A DNA stretch of 64,000 bases. Source: Streptomyces sp. NBC_01198 (GTDB lineage Bacteria; Actinomycetota; Actinomycetes; Streptomycetales; Streptomycetaceae). Of this stretch, positions 49,812 through 58,614 are shown piece by piece. The translations under genes were made by a program, and so were the position numbers. The notes under the pieces were generated by a model, which made no database searches, had not been told where the DNA came from, and saw only the letters and a program-made list of their open reading frames with translations. Within the stretch, counting starts at the first letter, position 1, and every line of letters starts with the position of its first letter. The DNA is taken from contig NZ_CP108568.1 in the NCBI RefSeq assembly GCF_036010485.1, positions 7,449,001-7,513,000 on the forward strand. The letters are read 5' to 3'.

Positions 49812-51584
49812 TTGGGCACCGTAGAGGTTCCGGTACTGATCGTGGGCGGCGGCGGCTCCGGCCTGTCCGCGTCCGTCATCCTGTCCGACCACGGCGTCGA
49901 GCACCTGCTCGTGGAGCGCCGCGCGGACACCTCGCGCCTGCCGAAGGCGCACTACATCAACCAGCGCACCATGGAGATCTTCCGCCAGCACGGCCTGGTG
50001 GACGACGTGACCGAACTGAGCGCCGACACCGAGCAGTTCGGCAAGGTCCGGTGGCAGACCACGCTCACCGGGCAGGGCCCGCTTGACGGGCGGGTCATCC
50101 ACGAGATGGACGGCTTCGGCGGCGGCGCGCTCCGCGAGGCCTACGAGGCGGCCGGCCCGGTGCTCCCGGCCAAGCTCCCGCAGCTGCGCCTGGAGCCGGT
50201 GCTGCGCCGGCACGCCGAGCAGCGCAACCCGGGGCGGGTGCTGTTCGGCCACGAACTGGTCTCGCTGGCCGAGGACGAGGGCGGCGAGTCCGTCACCGCC
50301 GAGATCCGCTCCGTCGAGACCGGCGAGACCACCACGGTGACGGCCCGTTACGTGATCGCGGCGGACGGCGGCCGCACGGTCGGACCCGCCCTCGGCGTGC
50401 GGATGGAGGGCCTGCCCGCCCTCTTCGACGCCACCACGGCGTACTTCTCCGCCGATCTGTCGCCGTGGTGGACCGAGGGCTCGATCATCACCTGGTTCCT
50501 CAACCCGCAGCGCGCCGACCTGTCAAGCGCCCTCATCGAGATGGGACCGACCTGGGGCAAGCACTGCGAGGAGTGGGGCCTGCACCTGCCGCTGTTCGGC
50601 ATCGACCGCACCGACGAGCAGGCGGTCACCGCCCGCATCCGCGAGGTGCTCGGTCTGCCCGAACTGGAGCTGACGCTGCACGAGGTGACCAGCTGGACGG
50701 TGGAGGCGGTGATCGCCGAGCGCTACCGGCACGGCCGGGTGTTCCTGGTCGGCGACGCCGCCCACCGCCAGCCGCCCGCCGTCGGCCTCGGCCTGAACAC
50801 CGGCATCCAGGACGTCCACAACCTCGCCTGGAAGCTCGCCGCCGTGCTCTCCGGCAAGGCCGGCGACAGCCTGCTGGACGCCTACGAGGCCGAGCGCCGG
50901 CCCGTCGGCCAGTACAACCTGGGCTGGGCGATGTCCGCCGCGGCGCACCACCAGGTCGTCATCGACGCCGCCATCGGCCTCGGCCCGCACGTGCCGCCCG
51001 AGCGCCGCCCGCAGATGTTCTTCGGCTACTTCGCGCCGACCCCGATGGGTGTCGCCCAGCGCGCCCGGGCGGCGGAGATCTTCGCCACCCACCGCGGCGA
51101 GTGCCAGGCGATCGGCGTGGAGACCGGATTCGCCTACGAGCAGGGCGCGGTCGTCCCCGACGGCAGCCGCCCGCCGGCCCGCTCCCCACTGGGCGACGTG
51201 TACCGGCCCACCACCCGCCCGGGACACCTGCTGCCGCACGCGTGGATCGAGCAGGACGGCCGGCGCGTGTCCACCCACGACCTGGTCGGCTCCGGCACCG
51301 GCTTCGTCCTGATCACCGGGGCGGAGGGGGACGCATGGGCCGAGGCAGCCGCGCAGGCGGCGGAGAAGCTCTCCGTGCCGGTCACCGCGGTCCGGATCGG
51401 CGAGGGAGCCGAGTACGCCGACGCGGACGGCGCCTGGCAGCACCTGTGCGAGACCGGCGGGGCCGGCGCCGTGCTGGTCCGGCCCGACCAGCACGTGGCC
51501 TGGCGCGCCGGCGGCGCCGAGACGGACCCGGCGGGCGCCCTGACCGACGCGCTCTCGCTCGTCCTCGGCCACCGGGTCCCGTGA
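49812..51584 (+). CDS. FAD-dependent aromatic hydroxylase (phenol hydroxylase/TfdB type)
   Basis: The 590-residue class A flavin monooxygenase has the FAD Rossmann motif VPVLIVGGGGSGLSASVILS, the family-typical PKAHYINQRTMEIFRQHGL, the second FAD motif GRVFLVGDAAHRQPPAVGLG followed by LNTGIQDVHNLAWKLAAVL, and a C-terminal thioredoxin-like domain (DLVGSGTGFVLITG). It should hydroxylate an activated aromatic ring using NAD(P)H and O2, fitting a prenylated phenol as substrate. The start is a TTG at 49812 with GGAAGGA 7-13 nt upstream; ATG or GTG alternatives would delete or extend the fold. Confidence 0.88.
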   Translation: MGTVEVPVLIVGGGGSGLSASVILSDHGVEHLLVERRADTSRLPKAHYINQRTMEIFRQHGLVDDVTELSADTEQFGKVRWQTTLTGQGPLDGRVIHEMDGFGGGALREAYEAAGPVLPAKLPQLRLEPVLRRHAEQRNPGRVLFGHELVSLAEDEGGESVTAEIRSVETGETTTVTARYVIAADGGRTVGPALGVRMEGLPALFDATTAYFSADLSPWWTEGSIITWFLNPQRADLSSALIEMGPTWGKHCEEWGLHLPLFGIDRTDEQAVTARIREVLGLPELELTLHEVTSWTVEAVIAERYRHGRVFLVGDAAHRQPPAVGLGLNTGIQDVHNLAWKLAAVLSGKAGDSLLDAYEAERRPVGQYNLGWAMSAAAHHQVVIDAAIGLGPHVPPERRPQMFFGYFAPTPMGVAQRARAAEIFATHRGECQAIGVETGFAYEQGAVVPDGSRPPARSPLGDVYRPTTRPGHLLPHAWIEQDGRRVSTHDLVGSGTGFVLITGAEGDAWAEAAAQAAEKLSVPVTAVRIGEGAEYADADGAWQHLCETGGAGAVLVRPDQHVAWRAGGAETDPAGALTDALSLVLGHRVP

Positions 51585-51696
51585 CCGCCGGCACCGCTCC
51601 GCGCGTCGAGGCGGCCGCGCCGGCCGCCGCACCCGACAAGACACCCGCCCCGGTGCATTCGCCTGTGAACGCCCTGACGAACACGGAAGTAACAGC

Positions 51697-53214
51697 ATGA
51701 TCAACAGAAGGTCCTTCCTCGCCGGCGCCGGTGGTGTCGCAGTGGCGACGACCGCACTGGCCGGCGCCACCCAGGCCAAGGCCAACGCATCCCGAACCCA
51801 GTGGGGCAGGCTCGCCGACCGGCTCCAGGGACGCCTGGTGCTCCCGTCCGACGCGGGCTACCAGACGGCCAAGCAGCTCTACCAGGTGCAGTTCGACGCC
51901 ACCAGCCCGAAGGCGGTCGCCTACTGCGCCTCCACCGCGGACGTCGCCACCTGTATCCGCTTCGCCGAGTCCCACGGCATCCCGGTCGCCGCGCGCAGCG
52001 GCGGCCACAGCGCGGGCGGCTACTCCACCACCAAGGGCCTGATCGTCGACGTCTCCGGACTCAACTCCGTGGTGCTCGGCAACGGTTCGACCCGGATCGG
52101 GCCCGGCGCCCAGCTCGTCGACATCATGGACACCCTCGCGCCGGCCGGCCTCGGCATCTCCGGCGGCTACTGCCCCACCGTCGCGGCCGGCGGGTTCCTG
52201 CAGGGCGGCGGCATGGGCCTGTTCACCCGCAGCGTCGGCATCGCCTCCGACAAGGTGACCTCGGCGCAGGTGGTGCTCGCCGACGGGCGGACCGTCACCG
52301 CCTCGCCGACCAGCCACAAGGACCTGTTCTGGGCCCTGCGCGGCGGAGGCGGCGGCAACTTCGGCATCGTGACCTCCTACGACGTCACCCCCTCGCCGCT
52401 GACCGACGTGGCCGCGATCAACCTCGTCTGGACCTTCGACCAGTGCCTGGACATGCTCGACGGCTGGGCCCGGTGGCTGCCCGACGCGCCGTGGACCATC
52501 GGCAGCGGCGTCAACGTCACGCTCACCGACGCCGGGCCCGGCACCGTGCCGACCGCCTCGGTCTTCCTCGCCTCGGTCGACACCGGCCCCGGCTTCGACA
52601 CCGAGATCGCCCGGCTGACCTCGCTGGTCGGCCGTCCCCCGGTCTTCCAGCAGAAGTTCACCGCCCCCTACCGGTCGGTGCTGATGCAGCTGTACCAGTG
52701 CTCAGAGCTGTCGGTGCAGCAGTGCCACCGCGTCGACACCTCCCCCTCCGGGCAGATCCAGCGCCCGGCGTTCGGCGCCTGGCGCAGCCGCCTGTTCGAG
52801 CAGTCGATGCCGCGCGACGGGTGGGCCAAGGCCCTGGAGGCCTTCGACGCGCACCGCTACCCGGGGCAGATGCGCCAGCTGCAGATCTCCTCCCTCGGCG
52901 GCCAGGCCAACACCCCGGCCCGCGACGCCACCGCCTACGTCCACCGCGACAGCCTCTTCTCGGTCAGCTACCTCACCTCCGACCCCGTCGCGCCGATCTC
53001 CGCGGAGGCCGAGGCCGCCGCCTACGAGTACGTCGACGGCGGCTTCGCGGTGATCGACCCGTACTCCAACGGCGAGACCTACCAGAACTTCATCGACCCG
53101 CGCCTGCCGGACTGGCGGCGCTCCTACTACGCCGAGAACTACGCACGGCTGGCCCAGGTCAAGGAGAAGTACGACCCGTACCGGTTCTTCCGGTTCGCGC
53201 AGAGCGTCCGCTGA
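51697..53214 (+). CDS. Tat-exported FAD-linked oxidase, berberine-bridge-enzyme-like, bicovalent flavin
   Basis: The 505-residue protein begins with a twin-arginine signal INRRSFLAGAGGVAVATTAL and should be secreted folded with FAD. The BBE fold is clear: VAARSGGHSAGGYSTTKGLI holds His104, and GISGGYCPTVAAGGFLQGGG holds Cys159, the two residues that tether FAD covalently in bicovalent members. The C-terminal BBE segment (YQNFIDPRLPDWRRSYYAEN, RLAQVKEKYDPYRFF) is intact. Such enzymes carry out oxidative cyclisation or dehydrogenation, including of prenylated phenols. The ATG at 51697 follows AAGTAACAGC. It implies a late, extracytoplasmic step. Confidence 0.9.
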   Translation: MINRRSFLAGAGGVAVATTALAGATQAKANASRTQWGRLADRLQGRLVLPSDAGYQTAKQLYQVQFDATSPKAVAYCASTADVATCIRFAESHGIPVAARSGGHSAGGYSTTKGLIVDVSGLNSVVLGNGSTRIGPGAQLVDIMDTLAPAGLGISGGYCPTVAAGGFLQGGGMGLFTRSVGIASDKVTSAQVVLADGRTVTASPTSHKDLFWALRGGGGGNFGIVTSYDVTPSPLTDVAAINLVWTFDQCLDMLDGWARWLPDAPWTIGSGVNVTLTDAGPGTVPTASVFLASVDTGPGFDTEIARLTSLVGRPPVFQQKFTAPYRSVLMQLYQCSELSVQQCHRVDTSPSGQIQRPAFGAWRSRLFEQSMPRDGWAKALEAFDAHRYPGQMRQLQISSLGGQANTPARDATAYVHRDSLFSVSYLTSDPVAPISAEAEAAAYEYVDGGFAVIDPYSNGETYQNFIDPRLPDWRRSYYAENYARLAQVKEKYDPYRFFRFAQSVR

Positions 53215-53219
53215 CCGGC

Positions 53220-53257
53220 GCCCGGCCCCGCACGGGGTTCCCCCGGCGGGGCCGGGC
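53220..53257 (+). terminator. Hairpin after the BBE-like oxidase gene
   Basis: CCCGGCCCCGC (53221-53231) and GCGGGGCCGGG (53246-53256) form a perfect 11-bp stem, with one further outer pair, 6 nt after the oxidase stop. It is probably a terminator or an attenuator before the cyclase gene. Confidence 0.65.
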
Positions 53258-53317
53258 CCTTCCTCGCACCATCAGGCCATTCCGGCCGGTTCGGTCCGGC
53301 CCAGACAGGAGCACTCC

Positions 53318-54955
53318 ATGAAGATTGCGACCCCTGCGGGCCCGGCCCCGCTGCAGTTGCCCGACGAGATCTCCCCGGACCTGGTGCGCTTTGCCACGTC
53401 CCGGCTGATCGCGTACATCAGCGGCAGAGCCGATCCGGACGGCGCGCTGCGCGGGCACTGCGAGAGCAGAGTGCTGGAGTCCGCGCTCGCGCTGTCGCTG
53501 ATGGCCCGCACCGGCGTGCAGTCGCCGGCCAGGGACCGGCTGCTCGCCTATCTGCGCGGCCACCAGGAGTCCCCGGACAAGCTCGACCGGGTGCTCGCCT
53601 CCCTCGCCATCGGGCGGGCCGTGGGCCGGGAGCCCGGCGCCGACAGCGTGCTGGTCGACACCCTGGCGGCGGGCGTGCTGGCCGCCGCGCCGGGCTTCAT
53701 CTCGGTCCGCCGCAGGCTGATGGTCTACGCGGTCCTCTCGGTGCTCGGCTGCCCGCTGCCGGCCGACGCGGAACTCCCGGGCGGCGGGCAGGCCCCCACG
53801 GACCCGCTGCACTCGTGGGCCGCCGTGCAGCAGGCGTCCATCACCCTGATCCTGGCCGGCGCCATGGGCGTACGGAACCGCGCCACCGAGGCAGCCCTGG
53901 GCGTCCTGCTGGCCACCGACCCCGCCACCACGGTGTGGGAGGGCTACGCGCTGATGCACCTGCTGGCGCTGCACGCCCTCGCCGGGCTGCCCGGCCAGCA
54001 GGAGACCGCGCGGCGCGGCCTCGACACGCTGCTGCGCCACCAGCGCCCCGACGGCGGATTCCCGTTCGTGCTGGAGATGCACAACTGGTGCACGTCCACC
54101 GGCGGTCTGGCACTGCACGCGGCAGGCGCAGACCCGGTGCTGCTGCGCCGCATGGCGGCGATGCTCGCCGCCCACCAGGGCGGTGCCCCGCTGCGGTCGC
54201 TCTCCCGCGGCGCGCCGCTGACCGGCGGCTGGTCGATGTCGACGATCGTCGCGCAGAACGACGTCGACGACACCGCCTGCGCCCTGGAGTTCCTGCAGGC
54301 GGTCGACCCGGTCACGCATGCCGGGGCCGTGCGGCGCGGCATCGACGCGCTGCTGGCCGTACAGGGCGCGGACGGCGGCTTCCCGACCTATGTGGCGGGC
54401 GCCTCCTCCGAGCCGTGCATGACCGCCGCCGCGATCTGCGCGCTGGCCCCGCACCGTGCCACCGCACCGGCACGCGACAGGGCGATGGCCTTCCTCGCCG
54501 ACAACCAGTTCGCCGACGGGAACTTCGAGCCGGGCTGGAGCCGCAGCCGCCTGCACAGCCTGTTCCGGGTACGCCTCGCGGCCTGCACGGCGGGCCCTGA
54601 CAACCCGCGCGCCGCCCTGATGGCCGAGCGGATCGAGCAGACCGTGCGCGAGACGCAGAACGCCGACGGCGGCTGGGGCATGCAGCCCGGCGACCCCAGC
54701 GACGACATCAGCACCGCCTACGGCCTGATCGCGCTCTGCTACGCCGACGACCCGCGGCCCCTCGGCCACGCGCTGACCTGGCTGCTCGCCCAGCAGAAGG
54801 CCGACGGCAGCTACGGCGGCGTGCCCGACATGGTCGGCCCCCGCCCCTTCGCCTACCACTTCCCGCTGCTCACCGACATCCCGGTGCTGCTCGGCCTCGG
54901 GCACGTCCGCGCCCGGCTCGCCGACCCGCAGAGCGTGCTCCACGGCGTGGGGTGA
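53318..54955 (+). CDS. Class II terpene cyclase-like protein (prenyltransferase/squalene-oxidase repeats, DVDD)
   Basis: The 545-residue all-helical protein has repeated QW-like motifs (HQRPDGGFPF near 241, QGADGGFPTY, QNADGGWGMQ, QKADGSYGG) and the protonation motif DVDD at about 315-318 (STIVAQNDVDDTACALEFLQ). Size and motif match bacterial class II diterpene or meroterpenoid cyclases of the copalyl diphosphate synthase type. No DDxxD class I motif is present. It would cyclise a linear prenyl chain by protonation, either on a diphosphate or on a prenylated aromatic. The ATG at 53318 has CAGGAG upstream. Confidence 0.85.
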   Translation: MKIATPAGPAPLQLPDEISPDLVRFATSRLIAYISGRADPDGALRGHCESRVLESALALSLMARTGVQSPARDRLLAYLRGHQESPDKLDRVLASLAIGRAVGREPGADSVLVDTLAAGVLAAAPGFISVRRRLMVYAVLSVLGCPLPADAELPGGGQAPTDPLHSWAAVQQASITLILAGAMGVRNRATEAALGVLLATDPATTVWEGYALMHLLALHALAGLPGQQETARRGLDTLLRHQRPDGGFPFVLEMHNWCTSTGGLALHAAGADPVLLRRMAAMLAAHQGGAPLRSLSRGAPLTGGWSMSTIVAQNDVDDTACALEFLQAVDPVTHAGAVRRGIDALLAVQGADGGFPTYVAGASSEPCMTAAAICALAPHRATAPARDRAMAFLADNQFADGNFEPGWSRSRLHSLFRVRLAACTAGPDNPRAALMAERIEQTVRETQNADGGWGMQPGDPSDDISTAYGLIALCYADDPRPLGHALTWLLAQQKADGSYGGVPDMVGPRPFAYHFPLLTDIPVLLGLGHVRARLADPQSVLHGVG

Positions 54956-55055
54956 CGGTCATCCCGAGCCCGTCCGCGGCGCCTGACATGCGGTCAGGTC
55001 CCCCGGACGCCCCTGAGAAAACCCTTTCGCCCCCACAGAACACGGAGTCACCCGC

Positions 55056-57170
55056 ATGATGCGAAAACTGGCAGCCCTGCCCAGCGGAAAAGTGGGCAAG
55101 TGGGTCGTCCTCGCGCTCTGGGCGGTCCTGCTGGTGCCGGCGGTGATGCTGGCCGGGAAGCTCTCCGGCGCGGAGCAGAACGACAACTCGGCTTGGCTGC
55201 CGGGGAATTCGGAGTCCACCGCGGTCGTCGAGCGCGCCGAGAAGCTGATGCCCGCCGACACCGTGCCCGCCATCGTCATCTACGACCGGGCCGCCGGGGT
55301 CACCCCCGCCGACCTGGCCAAGGCGCAGGCGGACGCCAAGGCGTTCCAGGGCATCGACAACGTCGTCGGCCCGCAGCAGGACCCGGTCGCGTCCCAGGAC
55401 GGCAAGGCCATCCAGACCATCGTGCAGGTCCACAAGGACAAGTCCGGATGGGAGGGGCTCGGCAAGGTCGTCGACAAGATGACCGACGTCGGCAAGAAGG
55501 GAGCCGACGGCCTCGGCTTCCACGTCGCGGGACCGGCCGGCTACGGCGCCGACTCGATCAAGGCGTTCGGCGGCGGCGGCGCGCTGACCACGATCACCGC
55601 AGTGGTCGTGGTGGTGATCCTGCTGCTCACCTACCGCAGCCCGCTGCTGCCGCTGCTGCCCCTGATCACCGTCGGCGTGGCCCTGATGGGCGCCGAGGCG
55701 CTGATCTACCTGCTGGCCCAGCACGCGGGGCTGGTCATCAACAAGCAGACCAGCTTCATCCTGACCGTGCTGATCTTCGGCGCCGCCACCGACTACGCGC
55801 TGCTGCTGATCTCCCGCTACCGGGAGGAACTGCTGCGCCACGAGGACCGGCACGAGGCGATGGCGGAGGCGCTGTACCGCTCGGGCCCGGCCATCGTGGC
55901 CAGCGCCGCGACCGTCGCGGTCAGCCTGATGCTGCTGATGCTCGCCGTCCTGAACTCCACCAAGGGCATGGGCCCGGCCTGCGCCATCGGCGTCCTGGTC
56001 GGCCTGCTCACCATGGTCACCCTGATGCCGGCCCTGCTCGTGGTCTGCGGCCGGTGGATCTTCTGGCCGGTCAAGCCCGCTTACGGAGCCCCGGCCGCGC
56101 AGCGCAAGGAGAGCGTCTGGAGCCGGGTCGGCAGCACCATCTCCCGCCGCCCGCGCGTGGTGTGGGCGGGCACCGTCCTGGTGCTCGCCGCACTGGCGAT
56201 CGGCACGCTCGGGCTCGACGCCTCGGGCCTGGCGAACAAGGACCAGTTCACCGACAAGCCGCAGATGGCGGTCGGCGAGGAACTGCGCGCCGAGCACTTC
56301 CCCGCCGGCGCCGGCGACCCCATGTACGTCGCGGCCAAGGCCGCCACGGCATCCCAGGTCAAGGCGGCGCTGGACGGGATGTCCGGGGTCGCCCACGTCG
56401 CGGACCCCGTGGTCAAGGGCGGCGAGGCGGTGCTGCTCGCGCAGTTGACCGACGAGCCGAGCAGCGAGGCGGCGATGCGGACCGTCGACCGGGCGCGGAC
56501 CGCGGTCCACCGGATCGAGGGCGCGGACGCGCAGGTCGGCGGCAGCACCGCGATCATGGTGGACACCGAGGACGCCGCGGCCCGCGACAACAAGGTGATC
56601 ATCCCGCTCGTCCTGGTCGTGGTGCTGCTCATCCTGGCGGCGCTGCTGCGCGCGGTGGTCGCACCGCTGCTGCTGATGGCGACGGTACTGCTGTCGTTCG
56701 GCGCGGCCCTCGGGGTGAGCAGCCTGATGTTCGAGCACGTCTTCGGCTTCGCCGGGGCCGACGCGTCGTTCCCGCTGCTCGCCTTCGTGTTCCTGGTCGC
56801 GCTGGGCATCGACTACAACATCTTCCTGGTCACCCGGATCCGCGAAGGCGTGCTGGTGGAGGGCACCAGGCGCGCGGCGCTGACCGGGCTGACCTCCACC
56901 GGCGGAGTGATCACCTCGGCGGGCGTCGTGCTGGCCGGCACCTTCGGCGCGATGGCCTCGCTGCCGCTGGTCTTCGCGGCGGAGCTGGGCTTCACGGTGG
57001 CCTTCGGGGTGCTGCTCGACACGATCGTGGTCCGCTCGGTGCTGGTCACCGCGCTCACCCTGGACGTGGGCCGCTGGATGTGGTGGCCGAGCAAGCTCTT
57101 CCGGCGTCAGGACGACACCCTGCCGTCGGTGGACGACCTCGAATCCGTGCCCACGCTCACCGGCCGGTGA
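55056..57170 (+). CDS. MMPL/RND-family exporter
   Basis: The 704-residue protein has about 12 membrane helices in two repeats, each after a large extracytoplasmic loop. The family motifs are GAATDYALLLISRYREELLR in the first half and LGIDYNIFLVTRIREGVLVE in the second. Helix 1 opens KWVVLALWAVLLVPAVMLAG. Such actinobacterial MMPL proteins export lipophilic products using the proton gradient. It ends with an acidic tail. The ATG at 55056 has CGGAG upstream. Its place after the cyclase suggests it exports the cluster's product. Confidence 0.9.
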   Translation: MMRKLAALPSGKVGKWVVLALWAVLLVPAVMLAGKLSGAEQNDNSAWLPGNSESTAVVERAEKLMPADTVPAIVIYDRAAGVTPADLAKAQADAKAFQGIDNVVGPQQDPVASQDGKAIQTIVQVHKDKSGWEGLGKVVDKMTDVGKKGADGLGFHVAGPAGYGADSIKAFGGGGALTTITAVVVVVILLLTYRSPLLPLLPLITVGVALMGAEALIYLLAQHAGLVINKQTSFILTVLIFGAATDYALLLISRYREELLRHEDRHEAMAEALYRSGPAIVASAATVAVSLMLLMLAVLNSTKGMGPACAIGVLVGLLTMVTLMPALLVVCGRWIFWPVKPAYGAPAAQRKESVWSRVGSTISRRPRVVWAGTVLVLAALAIGTLGLDASGLANKDQFTDKPQMAVGEELRAEHFPAGAGDPMYVAAKAATASQVKAALDGMSGVAHVADPVVKGGEAVLLAQLTDEPSSEAAMRTVDRARTAVHRIEGADAQVGGSTAIMVDTEDAAARDNKVIIPLVLVVVLLILAALLRAVVAPLLLMATVLLSFGAALGVSSLMFEHVFGFAGADASFPLLAFVFLVALGIDYNIFLVTRIREGVLVEGTRRAALTGLTSTGGVITSAGVVLAGTFGAMASLPLVFAAELGFTVAFGVLLDTIVVRSVLVTALTLDVGRWMWWPSKLFRRQDDTLPSVDDLESVPTLTGR

Positions 57171-57402
57171 GCAGCCCCCGCCACGGGTTCCCGGCGCTGC
57201 CGCGCACGGCGGTGCCGGGCCCGTGAGCGGGGCGCGCGGGGCGCGCGGGGCTCGCGGCGCAGGGGCCGGGAGCGGGCCGTTCGGTCCGATCAGCCGGCAA
57301 CCGGGACGAAAGGGGGTGCACTTCGGAACCGGCCTCGTGGCAGAGGCGATCGCAGGCGCAGTCCGGGGCATGTCCGGACACAGATTTTCGGGGGCAGATT
57401 CC

Positions 57403-58539
57403 ATGCGTGCGAAGACGTTGGACAGAGAGATCCGCCGCGGCACCTTGACCGCCGTCCCGGTGGCCGTCGACGGGAGCGGACCGCGGCCCGTTGCCGAGCA
57501 GCGGCCGGCCGGGATCGAGGGGGCCGCGGGCCGCGAGCAGCGCATCGCCGAACTCGAGGCCGAGGTGTCGGAGTTGAGACGCGCGAACGAGGCGCTCAAG
57601 CAGTACGTCAGCAAGGCCCTCCTCACCCCGCGGCACCGTGAGGAGCAGGTCACCGGGGCCGCCGGACACCCCGAGGACACCGCCGACCCGTTGCGCCGTC
57701 CCGCACCGGGTGCCGGGCACGGACCCGCCCGCGGGCCGCAACCGGCCGCCGCCAGGGTCGAGTTCCGGGTCCTCGGCCCGATCGAGGCGATCGCGGACGG
57801 CCGCCGGGTGGACCTGGGGGCACCCAAGCAGCGTGCGGCGCTGGCCCTGCTGGTGAGCCAGGTGGGCCAGCCGGTATCGGTCGACATGCTGGTCGAGGCG
57901 CTGTGGGACGGCCGGCCACCGCAGTCGGCGATCCCCTCGCTGCACGCCTACATCGCCAACCTGCGGCGGGTGCTCGAACCGCACCGGGCGCCGCGCAGCC
58001 CGGCGGCGGTGCTGTGCACCCGCGGGCGCAGCTATCTGCTGGACGGCGAGGCCGTCGAGGTCGACGCCCACCGTTTCGCGGAGAGCGCCACCGCCGGATG
58101 GCGTGCGCTGGACCGGGGGGACCCGCAGCGGGCGCTGCACGCGTTCGAGGCGGGCCTCGCGCTGTGGCGCGGCGAGGCGTACGCGGAGGTGGCCGGCGCC
58201 CGGCACGTCACACCGGCGGCGGTACGCCTGGAGGAGCTGCGCCTGTCGATGATCGAGGGCCGCTGCGCGACCCTGATCGCGGTGGGCGACCACGAGCTGG
58301 CGGTGCCCGAACTGGCCGCCTTCACCCAGGCGCACCCGCTGCGCGAGTACGGCTGCGAACTGCTGAGCCTCGCGCTGTACCGGGCGGGCCGGCAGGCCAA
58401 CGCGCTGTCCGTGCTGCGGGCCCACCAGAACCGGATGGTGGAGGACCTGGGCATCTCGCCCAGCCCCGCGCTGCAGCACCTGGAGATGGAGATCCTGCGC
58501 CAGGCACCGGAGCTCAGGGCCCCCGGCAGGGTCCAGTAG
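57403..58539 (+). CDS. Small SARP-family regulator with an unusual coiled-coil N-terminus
   Basis: The 378-residue protein has a winged helix and BTAD domain (VEFRVLGPIEAIADGRRVDL, MLVEALWDGRPPQSAIPSLH, YIANLRRVLEPHRAPRSPAA) without ATPase or TPR parts. In front are about 115 extra residues containing a Leu/Glu-rich coiled coil (QRIAELEAEVSELRRANEAL) resembling the zipper of IS3-type OrfA proteins, then a disordered linker. The ATG at 57403 has GGGGGCAG upstream; the frame extends to 57223 without support. GTCCGG is repeated 11 bp apart at 57361 and 57372. It probably ends the cluster's rightward unit. Confidence 0.85.
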   Translation: MRAKTLDREIRRGTLTAVPVAVDGSGPRPVAEQRPAGIEGAAGREQRIAELEAEVSELRRANEALKQYVSKALLTPRHREEQVTGAAGHPEDTADPLRRPAPGAGHGPARGPQPAAARVEFRVLGPIEAIADGRRVDLGAPKQRAALALLVSQVGQPVSVDMLVEALWDGRPPQSAIPSLHAYIANLRRVLEPHRAPRSPAAVLCTRGRSYLLDGEAVEVDAHRFAESATAGWRALDRGDPQRALHAFEAGLALWRGEAYAEVAGARHVTPAAVRLEELRLSMIEGRCATLIAVGDHELAVPELAAFTQAHPLREYGCELLSLALYRAGRQANALSVLRAHQNRMVEDLGISPSPALQHLEMEILRQAPELRAPGRVQ

Positions 58540-58555
58540 ATCCCGGCGTGCCGCG

Positions 58556-58599
58556 CTCCCGCACGGTGGCGCCGGGAATCCGCCGCCGCCGTGCGGGAG
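58556..58599. terminator. Bidirectional hairpin between SARP and thioesterase genes
   Basis: CTCCCGCACGG (58556-58566) and CCGTGCGGGAG (58589-58599) form a perfect 11-bp stem, extended inward by a G-T and four more pairs. It lies between the convergent SARP and type II thioesterase stops and closes the cluster on the right. Confidence 0.75.
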
Positions 58600-58614
58600 G
58601 GCACGGCTCCCGGG

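Noticed and set aside
48763..53214. A cannabinoid pathway
   Set aside because: The prenyltransferase and BBE-like oxidase resemble that logic, but no polyketide acid synthase is present and neither substrate is known, so only the analogy is reported.
57231..57260. GGGGCGCGC tandem copies as a regulatory repeat
   Set aside because: Two and a half short GC-only copies in a GC-rich gap are expected by chance.
54870..57887. A 1005-codon open frame on the minus strand
   Set aside because: It lies antisense to the MMPL exporter and the cyclase end, has low-complexity Arg/Gly/Asp composition and matches no family; it is a high-GC shadow frame.
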